From an uncultured Porphyromonadaceae bacterium (GTDB taxonomy: Bacteria > Bacteroidota > Bacteroidia > Bacteroidales > Muribaculaceae): a DNA stretch of 18,152 nucleotides. Under the pieces are notes generated by a model. That model was not told the DNA's origin. It ran no database searches and saw only the letters and a program-made list of their open reading frames with translations. Positions 6,371-16,724 of this stretch are shown here, in pieces. The stretch's first letter is position 1; every line of letters begins with the position of its first letter. Both the position numbers and the translations under genes were made by a program. The stretch lies in contig CABRZA010000033.1 in the NCBI GenBank assembly GCA_902475285.1, positions 1 to 18,152 of the forward strand, written 5' to 3'.

Positions 6371-7629
6371 GAAAGTTTGCCGCACTCTTCCTGCTCCTTG
6401 TCGCCGCTCTGGGGCTGCGTGCCCAGGATGCCGCCGACACCATGACCGGCATCTTCGACGACCATATACACACCTTGCAGGTGCGCCTCGAAGGCGACGA
6501 CTTCGCCCCGCCGGTGATTGTGCTCGGCAGCGCCGACCGCCTGAAAATATCCTTCGACTGCCTCGCCGACGACCGCGAGTACCTCCGCTACTCGCTCGTG
6601 CACTGCAACGCGCAATGGAAGCCCTCGGGGCTGGTCGACAGTGAGTTTCTCGACGGTTTCAACGAAGGCACAATCGACACCTACGACTTCTCGCGAGCCA
6701 CCACGGTGCATTATGTGCACTACTCCCTCACCATCCCCAACGAGCAGGTGAGCCCAACAATATCGGGCAACTATCTCCTGCGCGTCTACAACGAGGACGA
6801 CCCCGACGCCACGCTGCTGCAATGCCGCTTCATGGTGACGGAAAACACCGCGCCCATAGCCCTGCGCGCCGCCACGCAGACCGACATCGACTACAACCGC
6901 TCGCACCAGCAGCTCTACATAACCGTCGACACCGAAGACTGCCAAGTCGAAGACCCCTTCAACGACCTCCTGGTGACCGTGAGCCAAAACGGACGCCTCG
7001 ACAACGAACGCTCGCTGCGCCAGCCCCTGCGACTCCAGGGGCGCCGCGCCGTCTACGAGCATCTGCCGGCGCTCATATTCGAAGCCGGCAACGAATACCG
7101 CCGTTTCGAGATTGTAAGCGACTCATATCCCGGCATGAAGGTCGACAACATCCAGTATTTCAACCCCTACTACCACTACACGCTCACCACCGACGAAAGC
7201 CGCGCCGACGAGCCTTACAGCTACGACAGCACCCAGCACGGACGCTACTTCGTGCGCGAGTACAACTCCGACGATTCCGACGTCGAGGCCGACTACGGAG
7301 TGGTGCACTTCTCGCTCGACTATCCCGACACGTCGCGGGCCCTGATATTCCTCGACGGCGACTTCACCCGGCGGCGCTTCGACCAAAACGCCCGCATGAC
7401 CTACAACGAGGCCACGGGCCTCTACGAACGCGCCATGCTCCTCAAACAGGGCGCTTACAACTACCAGTACCTCATCGTGCCCCCGAAAGCCACACGCGGA
7501 TATACCGACGCCATTGAGGGCGACAAGTACCAGACAGTCAACGAATACACCGTGAAGGTCTACCACCGTCGCCGCGGCGAACGTTACGACCGCCTCATTG
7601 GCGTGGCCACCTGTGCAACAGATATTTGA
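6367..7629 (+). CDS. DUF5103 / type IX secretion plug-like protein
   Basis: A 420-residue exported protein of the DUF5103 family. Members have been described as the plug that closes the SprA outer-membrane translocon of the type IX secretion system, but the family is also found in Bacteroidales that seem to lack that system. The signal peptide is clear (MRKFAALFLLLVAALGLRAQ, cleavage after about Ala19). The N-terminal beta-rich domain contains LQVRLEGDDFAPPVIVLGSADRL and the Tyr/His-rich YSLVHCNAQWKPSGL, which I recognise as family-typical. It continues with NYLLRVYNEDD and a C-terminal domain with GRYFVREYNSDD and the GAYNYQYL strand. The ATG at 6367 was chosen over in-frame ATGs at 6328 and 6361 because it starts the signal peptide and overlaps the ung stop. 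No SprA, PorV or other type IX gene is in the window, so the role here is unproved. Confidence 0.8.
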   Translation: MRKFAALFLLLVAALGLRAQDAADTMTGIFDDHIHTLQVRLEGDDFAPPVIVLGSADRLKISFDCLADDREYLRYSLVHCNAQWKPSGLVDSEFLDGFNEGTIDTYDFSRATTVHYVHYSLTIPNEQVSPTISGNYLLRVYNEDDPDATLLQCRFMVTENTAPIALRAATQTDIDYNRSHQQLYITVDTEDCQVEDPFNDLLVTVSQNGRLDNERSLRQPLRLQGRRAVYEHLPALIFEAGNEYRRFEIVSDSYPGMKVDNIQYFNPYYHYTLTTDESRADEPYSYDSTQHGRYFVREYNSDDSDVEADYGVVHFSLDYPDTSRALIFLDGDFTRRRFDQNARMTYNEATGLYERAMLLKQGAYNYQYLIVPPKATRGYTDAIEGDKYQTVNEYTVKVYHRRRGERYDRLIGVATCATDI

Positions 7630-7639
7630 CAAGTAACTT

Positions 7640-8227
7640 ATGCTCCAGATACAAGACACCCTCGTAAGCCTCGACCTTGCCGAGCGCTTCTTTTGCTGCA
7701 ACCTCGACGCCTGCCACGGCCAGTGCTGCCTCGACGGCGATGCCGGCGCGCCTCTCGAACCGGGCGAAGCCGACACCATCCGCGAGATACTCCCCGAAAT
7801 ATGGAACGACCTCCTGCCGGCGGCACAGCGCGAAATCGAGGCCAACGGCGTGAGCTACATCGACTGCGAGGGCGACGAAGTGACGGCTCTCGTCCAGGGC
7901 GGGCTCTGCGCCTTCGCCACCACGGCTCCCGACGGCTCGTGGCGATGCGCCATCGAGAACGCCTGCCGCGAGGGCCGCATAGGCTTCCTCAAACCGGTGT
8001 CGTGCCACCTGTACCCCGTGAGGGTGAAAAAATACGACAGCTTCACAGCCGTCAATCTCCATCGCTGGCGCATATGCAAGTCGGCCGAAGTTCTGGGCCG
8101 TGCAAAGGGTCTGAGGGCCTACCGCTTTCTCGAAGGCCCCCTTCGCCGCCGATTCGGCGACGCCTGGTACGACGAGCTCAAGCTTACCTGCGACGAATAC
8201 CTCCGCCAATACTTCGGCGAAGAGTGA
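7640..8227 (+). CDS. DUF3109 cysteine-rich protein
   Basis: A 195-residue cytoplasmic protein of the DUF3109 family, with no signal peptide or membrane segment. It has twelve cysteines: a dense N-terminal set in FFCCNLDACHGQCC (19, 20, 25, 29, 30), then 76, 90, 103, 109, 122, 146 and 184. The CxxxCC-like motif, together with GLCAF, WRCAIENAC and VSCHLYPVR, resembles the zinc or iron-sulfur-binding YkgJ-type CxxCxxCC proteins. The metal and function are unknown to me. The ATG is 10 nt after the DUF5103 stop, so it is most likely the last gene of the ung operon. The next gene has its own promoter, which starts just past this stop codon. Confidence 0.85.
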   Translation: MLQIQDTLVSLDLAERFFCCNLDACHGQCCLDGDAGAPLEPGEADTIREILPEIWNDLLPAAQREIEANGVSYIDCEGDEVTALVQGGLCAFATTAPDGSWRCAIENACREGRIGFLKPVSCHLYPVRVKKYDSFTAVNLHRWRICKSAEVLGRAKGLRAYRFLEGPLRRRFGDAWYDELKLTCDEYLRQYFGEE

Positions 8228-8230
8228 CCC

Positions 8231-8262
8231 TTTCGCCATCTGAAAAAAAATTGCTAACTTTG
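8231..8262 (+). promoter_or_regulatory. Promoter of the ABC-F gene
   Basis: TTTC (8231-8234), one base from TTTG, is followed after 20 bases by TAACTTTG (8255-8262), an exact TAnnTTTG box. The expected start is near 8269 and the ABC-F ATG is at 8286. Spacing and match make this one of the best promoters in the window. Confidence 0.8.
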
Positions 8263-8285
8263 CAGTGTAATTCAGATTGTTTTAA

Positions 8286-10262
<1,977 letters not shown>

Positions 10263-10286
10263 CAATCCAATAAAATTTCATATAAA

Positions 10287-12305
10287 ATGAAAACAATCAA
10301 CATGTTTCTTGCACTTACAGCCTTCGCCATAGGCGGAATGGCCACATCGTGCGGCACATCGCAGCCCAAGGGCGTCGACACGGCCAACCTCGATACCTCC
10401 GTATCGCCCAAGGCCGACTTCTACGACTACGCCTGCGGAGGCTGGATGAAAGCCAACCCCCTCAAACCAGAATTTTCCCGCTACGGCACATTCGACGCCC
10501 TCAACGAGAACTGCCGCGAACAGGTGCGCTCGCTCGTAGAGAGCCTTGCATCGTCCAACCCCGAAGCCAGCACCAACGCCCGCAAAATCGCCGACCTCTA
10601 CAACATGGGCATGGACTCCGTGACCCTCAACGAGCAGGGTGCAGCTCCCCTCGCCGCCGACCTTGCAAAGATTGCCGCCACCGAGCGTGAAGACATCATC
10701 GAACTCCTGGCCACGATGCCCGGCATGGGTGTGTTCTTCGGCACGGGCGTGCAGGCCGACCTCAACGACGCCAACACCAACACCATGTACTGGGAACAGG
10801 GCGGCCTGGGCCTCGGCGACCGCGACTACTACACCGACGACACCGAAAACGCCGCCAAGATACGCGAAGCCTACGGCAAGTATCTCCGCACTCTGGCCAC
10901 GCTCATAGGCTACGACGAAGCCGCCGCCGACCGTCTGGCCACCAACACCATGGCCATCGAGACGCGTCTGGCCGAAAAGCAGATGACACGCACCCAGCAG
11001 CGCGACATCGCCGCTCAGAACAATCCCACAGCCGTGGCAGAGCTCATGCAGCAGTACCCCGGTGTCGACCTCAAGCGCTACTTCGACCTCCAGAAACTCG
11101 ACGTCGATACCGTAATAGTAGGTCAGCCCGCCTACTACGCCACCGTGGCCGAAGTGCTCAACGACACCGACATCCAGGCGCTCCGCGACTACATGACAGC
11201 ATCCTATGTAAGCTCCGCCGCCCCCTACCTCAGCGACGACTTCATCGACGCCAACTTCGCCCTCGAGCAGGTTATAAGCGGCGTAGAGGAGCAGCGTCCC
11301 CGTTGGAAGCGCGCCCTCGCCGTGCCCAACGGCATCCTTTCCGAAGCTCTCGGCGAGGAATATGTGGCCAAGTACTTCCCCGCAAGCTCCAAGGAGAAGA
11401 TGGTGAAACTCGTTGCCAACCTGCAGACGGCCCTCGGCCAGCACATTGACAGCCTTACATGGATGAGCGACACCACCAAGGCCCGAGCCAAGGAAAAACT
11501 CGCAGCCTTCAAGGTTAAGATCGGCTACCCCGACAAGTGGCGCGACTACTCTGCCCTCGACATCGACGCCACCCTCCCCTACTGGACCAACATACAGCGT
11601 GCAATCCAGTTCAACGCCGACTACAACAACGCCGACTACGGCAAGCCCGTCGACCGCGAACGCTGGTACATGTCGCCCCAGACCGTCAACGCCTACTACA
11701 ACCCCGGCTCAAACGAAATCTGCTTCCCCGCCGGCATACTCCAGCCTCCATTCTTCGACCCCGAGGCCGACGATGCAGTGAACTACGGCGCCATCGGTGT
11801 TGTCATCGGTCATGAGATGACTCACGGCTTCGACGATCAGGGCCGCATGTTCGACAAGGACGGCAACCTGGCCGACTGGTGGACTGCCACCGATGCCGCA
11901 GCCTTCAACGCCCTCGCCGAGAAGCTCGCCGCACAGTTCGACGCCATCGAGGTTCTACCCGGCACCCATGCCAACGGTCACCTCACCCTTGGCGAGAACA
12001 TCGCCGACCAGGGCGGCCTCCGCGTGGCCCACACCGCCTACATCAACAGCCTTGATGGCAAGGAAGGCAACACTATCGACGGCCTCACCCCCGAGCAGCA
12101 GTTCTATCTTGCCTACGCCAACGTATGGGCCGGCAACATACGCGATGCCGAGATTCTCTCGCGCACCCAGAACGACCCCCACTCGCTCGGCCGCTGGCGC
12201 GTAAACGCCACTCTCCGCAACATCGAGCCCTTCTTCGAAGCATTCGACATCGTAGAAGGCGACCCGATGTTCCGTCCCGCCGAAGAGCGCGTGGTGATTT
12301 GGTAA
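10287..12305 (+). CDS. M13 family zinc metallopeptidase lipoprotein (PepO/neprilysin-like)
   Basis: A 672-residue M13 endopeptidase, a family that cleaves short peptides; Porphyromonas gingivalis PepO is a Bacteroidales example. The signal ends in MATSC, a lipobox giving a lipidated Cys22. No acidic surface-export signal follows (GTSQPKG), so a periplasm-facing anchor is likelier. The M13 N-terminal domain begins at DFYDYACGGWM. The catalytic domain has NAYYNP (468-473), the zinc motif HEMTH (His509, Glu510, His513), third ligand Glu570 in GENIADQGG with Asp574, and the C-terminal substrate region RVNATLRN. It ends ERVVIW, close to the family's usual C-terminus. An AT-rich leader without a recognisable promoter follows the ABC-F stop, so read-through from that promoter is likely. 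A strong terminator follows 21 nt after its stop. Confidence 0.95.
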   Translation: MKTINMFLALTAFAIGGMATSCGTSQPKGVDTANLDTSVSPKADFYDYACGGWMKANPLKPEFSRYGTFDALNENCREQVRSLVESLASSNPEASTNARKIADLYNMGMDSVTLNEQGAAPLAADLAKIAATEREDIIELLATMPGMGVFFGTGVQADLNDANTNTMYWEQGGLGLGDRDYYTDDTENAAKIREAYGKYLRTLATLIGYDEAAADRLATNTMAIETRLAEKQMTRTQQRDIAAQNNPTAVAELMQQYPGVDLKRYFDLQKLDVDTVIVGQPAYYATVAEVLNDTDIQALRDYMTASYVSSAAPYLSDDFIDANFALEQVISGVEEQRPRWKRALAVPNGILSEALGEEYVAKYFPASSKEKMVKLVANLQTALGQHIDSLTWMSDTTKARAKEKLAAFKVKIGYPDKWRDYSALDIDATLPYWTNIQRAIQFNADYNNADYGKPVDRERWYMSPQTVNAYYNPGSNEICFPAGILQPPFFDPEADDAVNYGAIGVVIGHEMTHGFDDQGRMFDKDGNLADWWTATDAAAFNALAEKLAAQFDAIEVLPGTHANGHLTLGENIADQGGLRVAHTAYINSLDGKEGNTIDGLTPEQQFYLAYANVWAGNIRDAEILSRTQNDPHSLGRWRVNATLRNIEPFFEAFDIVEGDPMFRPAEERVVIW

Positions 12306-12326
12306 TTTATACTGAACAACAACAGC

Positions 12327-12362
12327 AAAAATCCGAGCAGGTTTGCACCCGCTCGGATTTTT
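12327..12362. terminator. Bidirectional rho-independent terminator between convergent genes
   Basis: AAAAATCCGAGC (12327-12338) pairs perfectly with GCTCGGATTTTT (12351-12362). An inner GGT/ACC continues the stem to a four-base loop. A tracts and T tracts flank it symmetrically, so it can end the plus-strand M13 transcript and the minus-strand RND operon. Confidence 0.93.
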
Positions 12363-12373
12363 CATATACAAAT

Positions 12374-12398
12374 GTCTGACAAGTCGGACAGGTCGGAC
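12374..12398. repeat. Three GTCGGAC units at 9-bp period
   Basis: GTCTGAC (12374-12380), GTCGGAC (12383-12389) and GTCGGAC (12392-12398) recur exactly every 9 bp, separated by two-base spacers. It occupies the gap between the terminator and the stop codon of the RND pump gene. It has no coding capacity of note. Function unknown; it may be a genome-wide dispersed repeat. Confidence 0.7.
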
Positions 12399-12400
12399 TA

Positions 12401-15400
12401 TTAAGACTGACCTCCTCGCTTCTCGGGCGGAGTGGGCGTTTTGGGTTTGTAAGCGAAGAGTTTGGCGAGGTATTTTTCGCGGAAACGCTGGAGGAGCTCC
12501 CAGAAGCTCGGCACGAAGAGCGTGCCGAGGACGGCGTTGACGGCCATGCCGAAGACCACTGCCGTGCCCAGCGATATGCGGCTGCCGGCGCCGGCGCCCG
12601 TGGCGAAAATCATGGGCATGACGCCGAAGACGAAGGCGAGCGCCGTCATAAGGATAGGCCTCAGGCGCACGTTGCCGGCCGACGTGGCCGACTGACGTAT
12701 ACCCTGGCCGCTCTTGCGGTAGTCCATGGCATACTCCACGATAAGGATGGCGTTCTTGGCCGCCATGCCCAGCAGCAGGATGATGCCTATCTGGGTATAG
12801 ATGCTCACGCTCTGCCCCAGGAAGAGGCAACCGAGCACGGTGCCCAAAATTGCGGTAGGGGTAGTTATGACTACGGCCACAGGGTCGGTCCACGACTCAT
12901 ATTGCGCCGCAAGCACCAGAATGGTGATTATGATGGCGAAGATGAGGGTCATGCTGATGGTCGTGCCCGACTGCGTCTCCTGCAATGCTTCGCCCGTCCA
13001 GGCATAGCCGAACTGCGGGCCGACGACATTGGCCATAATGTCCTCCATAGCCTTGATGCCAGCCGATGAGCTCACATGCGGTGCCGTGGTGCCGGTTACA
13101 GAGGCGGAGGAGTACATGTTGTAGCGGTTGATCGACGACTGTCCCATCACCTCCTCTACGCTGGCGAACGTCGAGAAAGGCACCATGTCGCCGGCCTGGT
13201 TGCGCACGGCGAGGTCGAGCACCTGCTCGGCACGGGCTCGTGAATGACTGTCGCCGCTTACGAGTACCTCGTAGCTGCGGCCGAACTTCACGAAGTCGTT
13301 CACATAGCTGCTGCCCATAAATGTCGACAGCGCCGAATAGACTTCCGCCAAAGTAAGGCCGTGGAGCTTTACCTTGTCGCGGTCGACCTTGATGGAATAT
13401 TGCGGCACGGAGCCCTGGTAGAGCGAGGTTATCTGCGAGAGTTCGGGATAGTCGGCCGCAGCCCGGCGTATGGCGTCGACGGTCTGCGCAATCTCCTTGC
13501 TGCCCAAGTTGTTGATGTCGAGCAACTGCATTTCCAAGCCCGACGACATGCCGAGACCGGGTATGGCCGGAGGATTCACCGAGAAGACCACGGCTTCCTG
13601 TATGCCTGCCGACATTCTGTCGACTTCCGATATCACGGCGTCGACACCGTTGGCCGAGCCCTTGCGTTCCTTCCATGGTTTGAGCACTACGAAAAGCGAC
13701 GCCATGTTGCTGCCCGCGCCGCCGCCGAGGAACGACTGGCCCGATATGGCTATCACGTCCTTCACCTGAGGAAGCCCGCTGACATCGGCCGAGAGTCGCG
13801 TAACAACACTGTCGGTGCGCTCAAGCGACGCTCCCTGCGGCAATTGGATGGAAGTGAGGAAATATCCCATGTCCTCATGCGGAACGTACGACGACGGCAG
13901 GCGAAGGAGGCCCCAGAAGGCAGCGCCGCATATCGCCACGAATATCAGCATGGCGATGACGGGCTTGGCAAGCAGACGGCCCACGGTGCTGTTGTAGGCA
14001 CGGCGCACGGCCTCGAAGCCGGCGTTGAACCAACGGTAAACCACGAAGCGCGACTGCCCTGTCGTGGGCCGAAGGAAGAGAGCGCACATGGCCGGAGTGA
14101 ACGTGAGGGCATTGAAGCCCGAGAACGCCGTGCTCACGGCTATGGTGAGGGCGAACTGCTTGTAGAGCTGGCCGGTGATGCCCGATATAAATGCCGTGGG
14201 AATGAATACCGACAGAAGCACCAGCACCTCGCCCACGATCGGCCCCTGCAACTCGTCCATGGCCTTGAGTGCCGCCTCGCGCGGCGTGATGCCCGGCAGA
14301 CTGTTGAGAATTCGTGCACAGTCCTCCACCACCACTATGGCGTCGTCGACCACAATGGCTATCGCCAGCACCAGACCGAAAAGCGTGAGGGTATTTAGGG
14401 TGAATCCCATGAGCTTCATCACCGCGAAGGTGGCGATGAGAGATACCGGTATGGTGAGCATGGGTATGACAACCGCGCGGAAATTCTGCAAGAAGAGAAG
14501 GATGACTATCATTACAATAAGCGTGGTCTCGATGAATGTCACGAGCACCTCGTCGATGGAGGCCGACACGAAATCGGTGGTGTCGAGAATCACGCGGTAG
14601 TGTATGTCGTCCGGGAAATACTGGCTGAGGTCGGCGAGCTTGGCCTTCACATCGTCGGCAACCTTCATGGCATTGGCGCCGGGAAGCTGATATACGCCTA
14701 TAAGGCCGGCAGCCTGACCGGACACATGTGAGGTCATCGAATAGCTCTCGCTGCCGAGGTCTACGGTGGCTATGTCGCCCAGACGGAGGATACCGTCGCG
14801 GTCGTCGGTGCGGATTACGATATCGGCAAACTGCGAGGCATCGTCCAAGCGTCCCTGCGAAGTGAGGGTGTACTCGAACTGCTGCCCTTCGGGCGACGGC
14901 GCACCGCCGGCCGAACCGGCCGACACCTGTATGTTCTGGCTCGATATTGCCGCCACGACGTCGGAGGGTGTAAGGCCGCGCACGCGCATCTTGGCCGGGT
15001 CGAGCCACACTCGCATGCTGTATTCGCCCGCGCCGAAAGCGTTGACACTGCCCACGCCGTCGAGGCGCGAGAGCTCGTCGACGATGCTGAGCTGGGCATA
15101 GTTGGTGAGGTAGAGGCCATCGTAACGCTCGGGATCGTCGGTTTCGATGGCTATGAAGAGGATGATGTTCGACGAACGCGACATCACGCTCACGCCCTGC
15201 TGCTTCACCGCCCCGGGGAGCACGGGCTCAGCCTGCGACACGCGGTTCTGCACCTTCACGGCAGCCATGTCGAGGTCGGTGCCGTTCTCGAATGTAATTT
15301 CAAGCTGATATGAACCGTCGGAGCCGGAGGTCGAGCTCATATACATCATATTCTCCACGCCGTTGACCTGCTCCTCGATGGGCACGCCCACAGTCTCGGC

Positions 15401-15574
15401 CACGGTCTTTGCGTCGGCGCCGGGATAGTTGGCCATGACGTAGACAGTCGGGGGCGTAATGTCGGGGTACTGGGCCACCGGCAGTGTCTTGACGGTGAGG
15501 AGGCCGGCAAGAATCATCAGTATCGCCAATACTGTGGCGAAGATGGGGCGTGTGATAAAGAACTTGCTGAACAT
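12401..15574 (-). CDS. RND multidrug efflux permease (HAE-1, AcrB/MexB-like)
   Basis: A 1057-residue inner-membrane proton/drug antiporter, the pump of a tripartite efflux system; the length is typical. It opens with MFSKFFITRPIFATVLAI, the usual first membrane helix, followed by the porter motif LPVAQYPDITPP. The proton-relay residues are present: Asp410 and Asp411 in IAIVVDDAIVVVE, Lys940 in GMAAKNAIL and Arg972 in RLRPILMTALAF. Helices 2-6 fall at about 345-500, a second bundle at 540-560 and 875-1025, and large porter/funnel domains lie between. An intact double Asp indicates drug (HAE-1) rather than heavy-metal (HME) export. It follows the adaptor gene by 13 nt and is the last gene of the operon. 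Substrates cannot be predicted. Confidence 0.97.
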   Translation of the reverse strand: MFSKFFITRPIFATVLAILMILAGLLTVKTLPVAQYPDITPPTVYVMANYPGADAKTVAETVGVPIEEQVNGVENMMYMSSTSGSDGSYQLEITFENGTDLDMAAVKVQNRVSQAEPVLPGAVKQQGVSVMSRSSNIILFIAIETDDPERYDGLYLTNYAQLSIVDELSRLDGVGSVNAFGAGEYSMRVWLDPAKMRVRGLTPSDVVAAISSQNIQVSAGSAGGAPSPEGQQFEYTLTSQGRLDDASQFADIVIRTDDRDGILRLGDIATVDLGSESYSMTSHVSGQAAGLIGVYQLPGANAMKVADDVKAKLADLSQYFPDDIHYRVILDTTDFVSASIDEVLVTFIETTLIVMIVILLFLQNFRAVVIPMLTIPVSLIATFAVMKLMGFTLNTLTLFGLVLAIAIVVDDAIVVVEDCARILNSLPGITPREAALKAMDELQGPIVGEVLVLLSVFIPTAFISGITGQLYKQFALTIAVSTAFSGFNALTFTPAMCALFLRPTTGQSRFVVYRWFNAGFEAVRRAYNSTVGRLLAKPVIAMLIFVAICGAAFWGLLRLPSSYVPHEDMGYFLTSIQLPQGASLERTDSVVTRLSADVSGLPQVKDVIAISGQSFLGGGAGSNMASLFVVLKPWKERKGSANGVDAVISEVDRMSAGIQEAVVFSVNPPAIPGLGMSSGLEMQLLDINNLGSKEIAQTVDAIRRAAADYPELSQITSLYQGSVPQYSIKVDRDKVKLHGLTLAEVYSALSTFMGSSYVNDFVKFGRSYEVLVSGDSHSRARAEQVLDLAVRNQAGDMVPFSTFASVEEVMGQSSINRYNMYSSASVTGTTAPHVSSSAGIKAMEDIMANVVGPQFGYAWTGEALQETQSGTTISMTLIFAIIITILVLAAQYESWTDPVAVVITTPTAILGTVLGCLFLGQSVSIYTQIGIILLLGMAAKNAILIVEYAMDYRKSGQGIRQSATSAGNVRLRPILMTALAFVFGVMPMIFATGAGAGSRISLGTAVVFGMAVNAVLGTLFVPSFWELLQRFREKYLAKLFAYKPKTPTPPEKRGGQS

Positions 15575-15587
15575 GGCGGAAATAAGT

Positions 15588-16709
15588 TTACTTTACCAAT
15601 ACAGGATTTACGGTCATGCCGTCGCGCACTTTGAGCAGGGCCTTGGTCACGTAGCGTATGCCCGGCTCTATGCCTTTGGTGACGATGCGCATGCTGTCGG
15701 CCACGAGTTGCCCCGTCTCTATGGGCGTGTAGGCCACCCGGCCCGAATCGTTGACGGTGTATAGATACTTGCCGAGCTGGTCGGAGGAGATGGAGGCGTC
15801 CTTGACGAGGATGGCCCGGCTGTCGGTGCCTGTGGGCAGGTCGACGCTCACATACATGCCGCTGCGGAGTTCGCCGTAGGGGTTGTCGACCAATACCTGC
15901 AGCTCTATGGTACCCGTAGATGTATTGACGTGCGGCGCAAGATAGTCGAGGCTGCCGGTATAGGAATGGTCGGTGTCGTCGTTGAATTTGAGAGGTATAT
16001 GCCGGTAATCGACGGCGTTGGCCTCGATGTTGTGCTGAAGGTCGACGAGAGCAGCGTCGTCGTCGATCGAGAAGGAAGCTACCATCTGCGCATCCTCGTA
16101 GATGCCGGCAAGGTCGACGGGCGCTCCTTCGCCGCCCACATAACTGCCCACGTCATATACCGCTGCCGAGACATGGCCGTCGAACGGCGCACGCACGGTG
16201 CAATATCCCAACTGCGTCTGCGCCGTGGTCAGGCTTGCCTCGGCCGAGGCAAGCGAAGCCCTGGCCTGCTCGAGGGCGCTGCGCCCCTGCTCCACTTCCA
16301 TACGGCTCACGGCATCGCTCTTCACGGCTTCGGCCAGGGCGTCGTAGCGCGCCTGTGAATAGGAAAGGTTGGCGCGGGCCTGCTCGACGGCGCTGCGGGC
16401 CTGCTCGACGGCGTCGCGGTAGTTGCGGCTCTCGATGGTGAAGAGCACGGTGCCCTGCTTCACGAAGTCGCCGGAATTGTAGTTTTTGCTTTCAAGGTAG
16501 CCGTTGACACGCGCCACGAGCTTCACCTCGCGGTTGGCGTACATGGTGCCGGGGTAGGTCTTGTAGAGAGTCACGGAGTCGACTACGGGGAGAGCGACGT
16601 CGACGTTTTCGGCACTGCGGCCGACGGTAGCGGTCTTGCGGTGGCAGGAGGCGACGGTCATAGCACCGACGCCGACAAAAGTCAATAGACATAGAGTTGA
16701 GAATTTCAT
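15588..16709 (-). CDS. RND efflux periplasmic adaptor (membrane fusion) lipoprotein
   Basis: A 373-residue membrane-fusion protein that bridges the RND pump and the outer-membrane factor. The N-terminus has a lipobox VASC with Cys22, as in AcrA/MexA. Domain order: beta-barrel/lipoyl half from about 48, with VKLVARVNGYLESKNYNSGDFVKQG (63-86); an alpha-helical hairpin (about 98-166) made of AVEQARS-type heptads; the second lipoyl half with TVRAPFDGHVS (171-181); a beta-barrel domain to about 290; and a membrane-proximal domain ending in NPVLVK. It lies between the outer-membrane factor gene (15 nt upstream) and the pump gene (13 nt downstream). Two adjacent heptads in the hairpin are a near-exact DNA duplication. 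Call is firm. Confidence 0.96.
   Translation of the reverse strand: MKFSTLCLLTFVGVGAMTVASCHRKTATVGRSAENVDVALPVVDSVTLYKTYPGTMYANREVKLVARVNGYLESKNYNSGDFVKQGTVLFTIESRNYRDAVEQARSAVEQARANLSYSQARYDALAEAVKSDAVSRMEVEQGRSALEQARASLASAEASLTTAQTQLGYCTVRAPFDGHVSAAVYDVGSYVGGEGAPVDLAGIYEDAQMVASFSIDDDAALVDLQHNIEANAVDYRHIPLKFNDDTDHSYTGSLDYLAPHVNTSTGTIELQVLVDNPYGELRSGMYVSVDLPTGTDSRAILVKDASISSDQLGKYLYTVNDSGRVAYTPIETGQLVADSMRIVTKGIEPGIRYVTKALLKVRDGMTVNPVLVK
16374..16413 (-). repeat. Heptad tandem repeat inside the adaptor hairpin
   Basis: A 19-bp unit (16374-16392 and 16395-16413, period 21) encodes consecutive AVEQARS (100-106) and AVEQARA (107-113). A more diverged relative encodes SALEQARAS (144-152). The period keeps the reading frame and adds exactly one helical heptad. 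Confidence 0.75.
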
Positions 16710-16724
16710 AACGCAAGGTGATTT

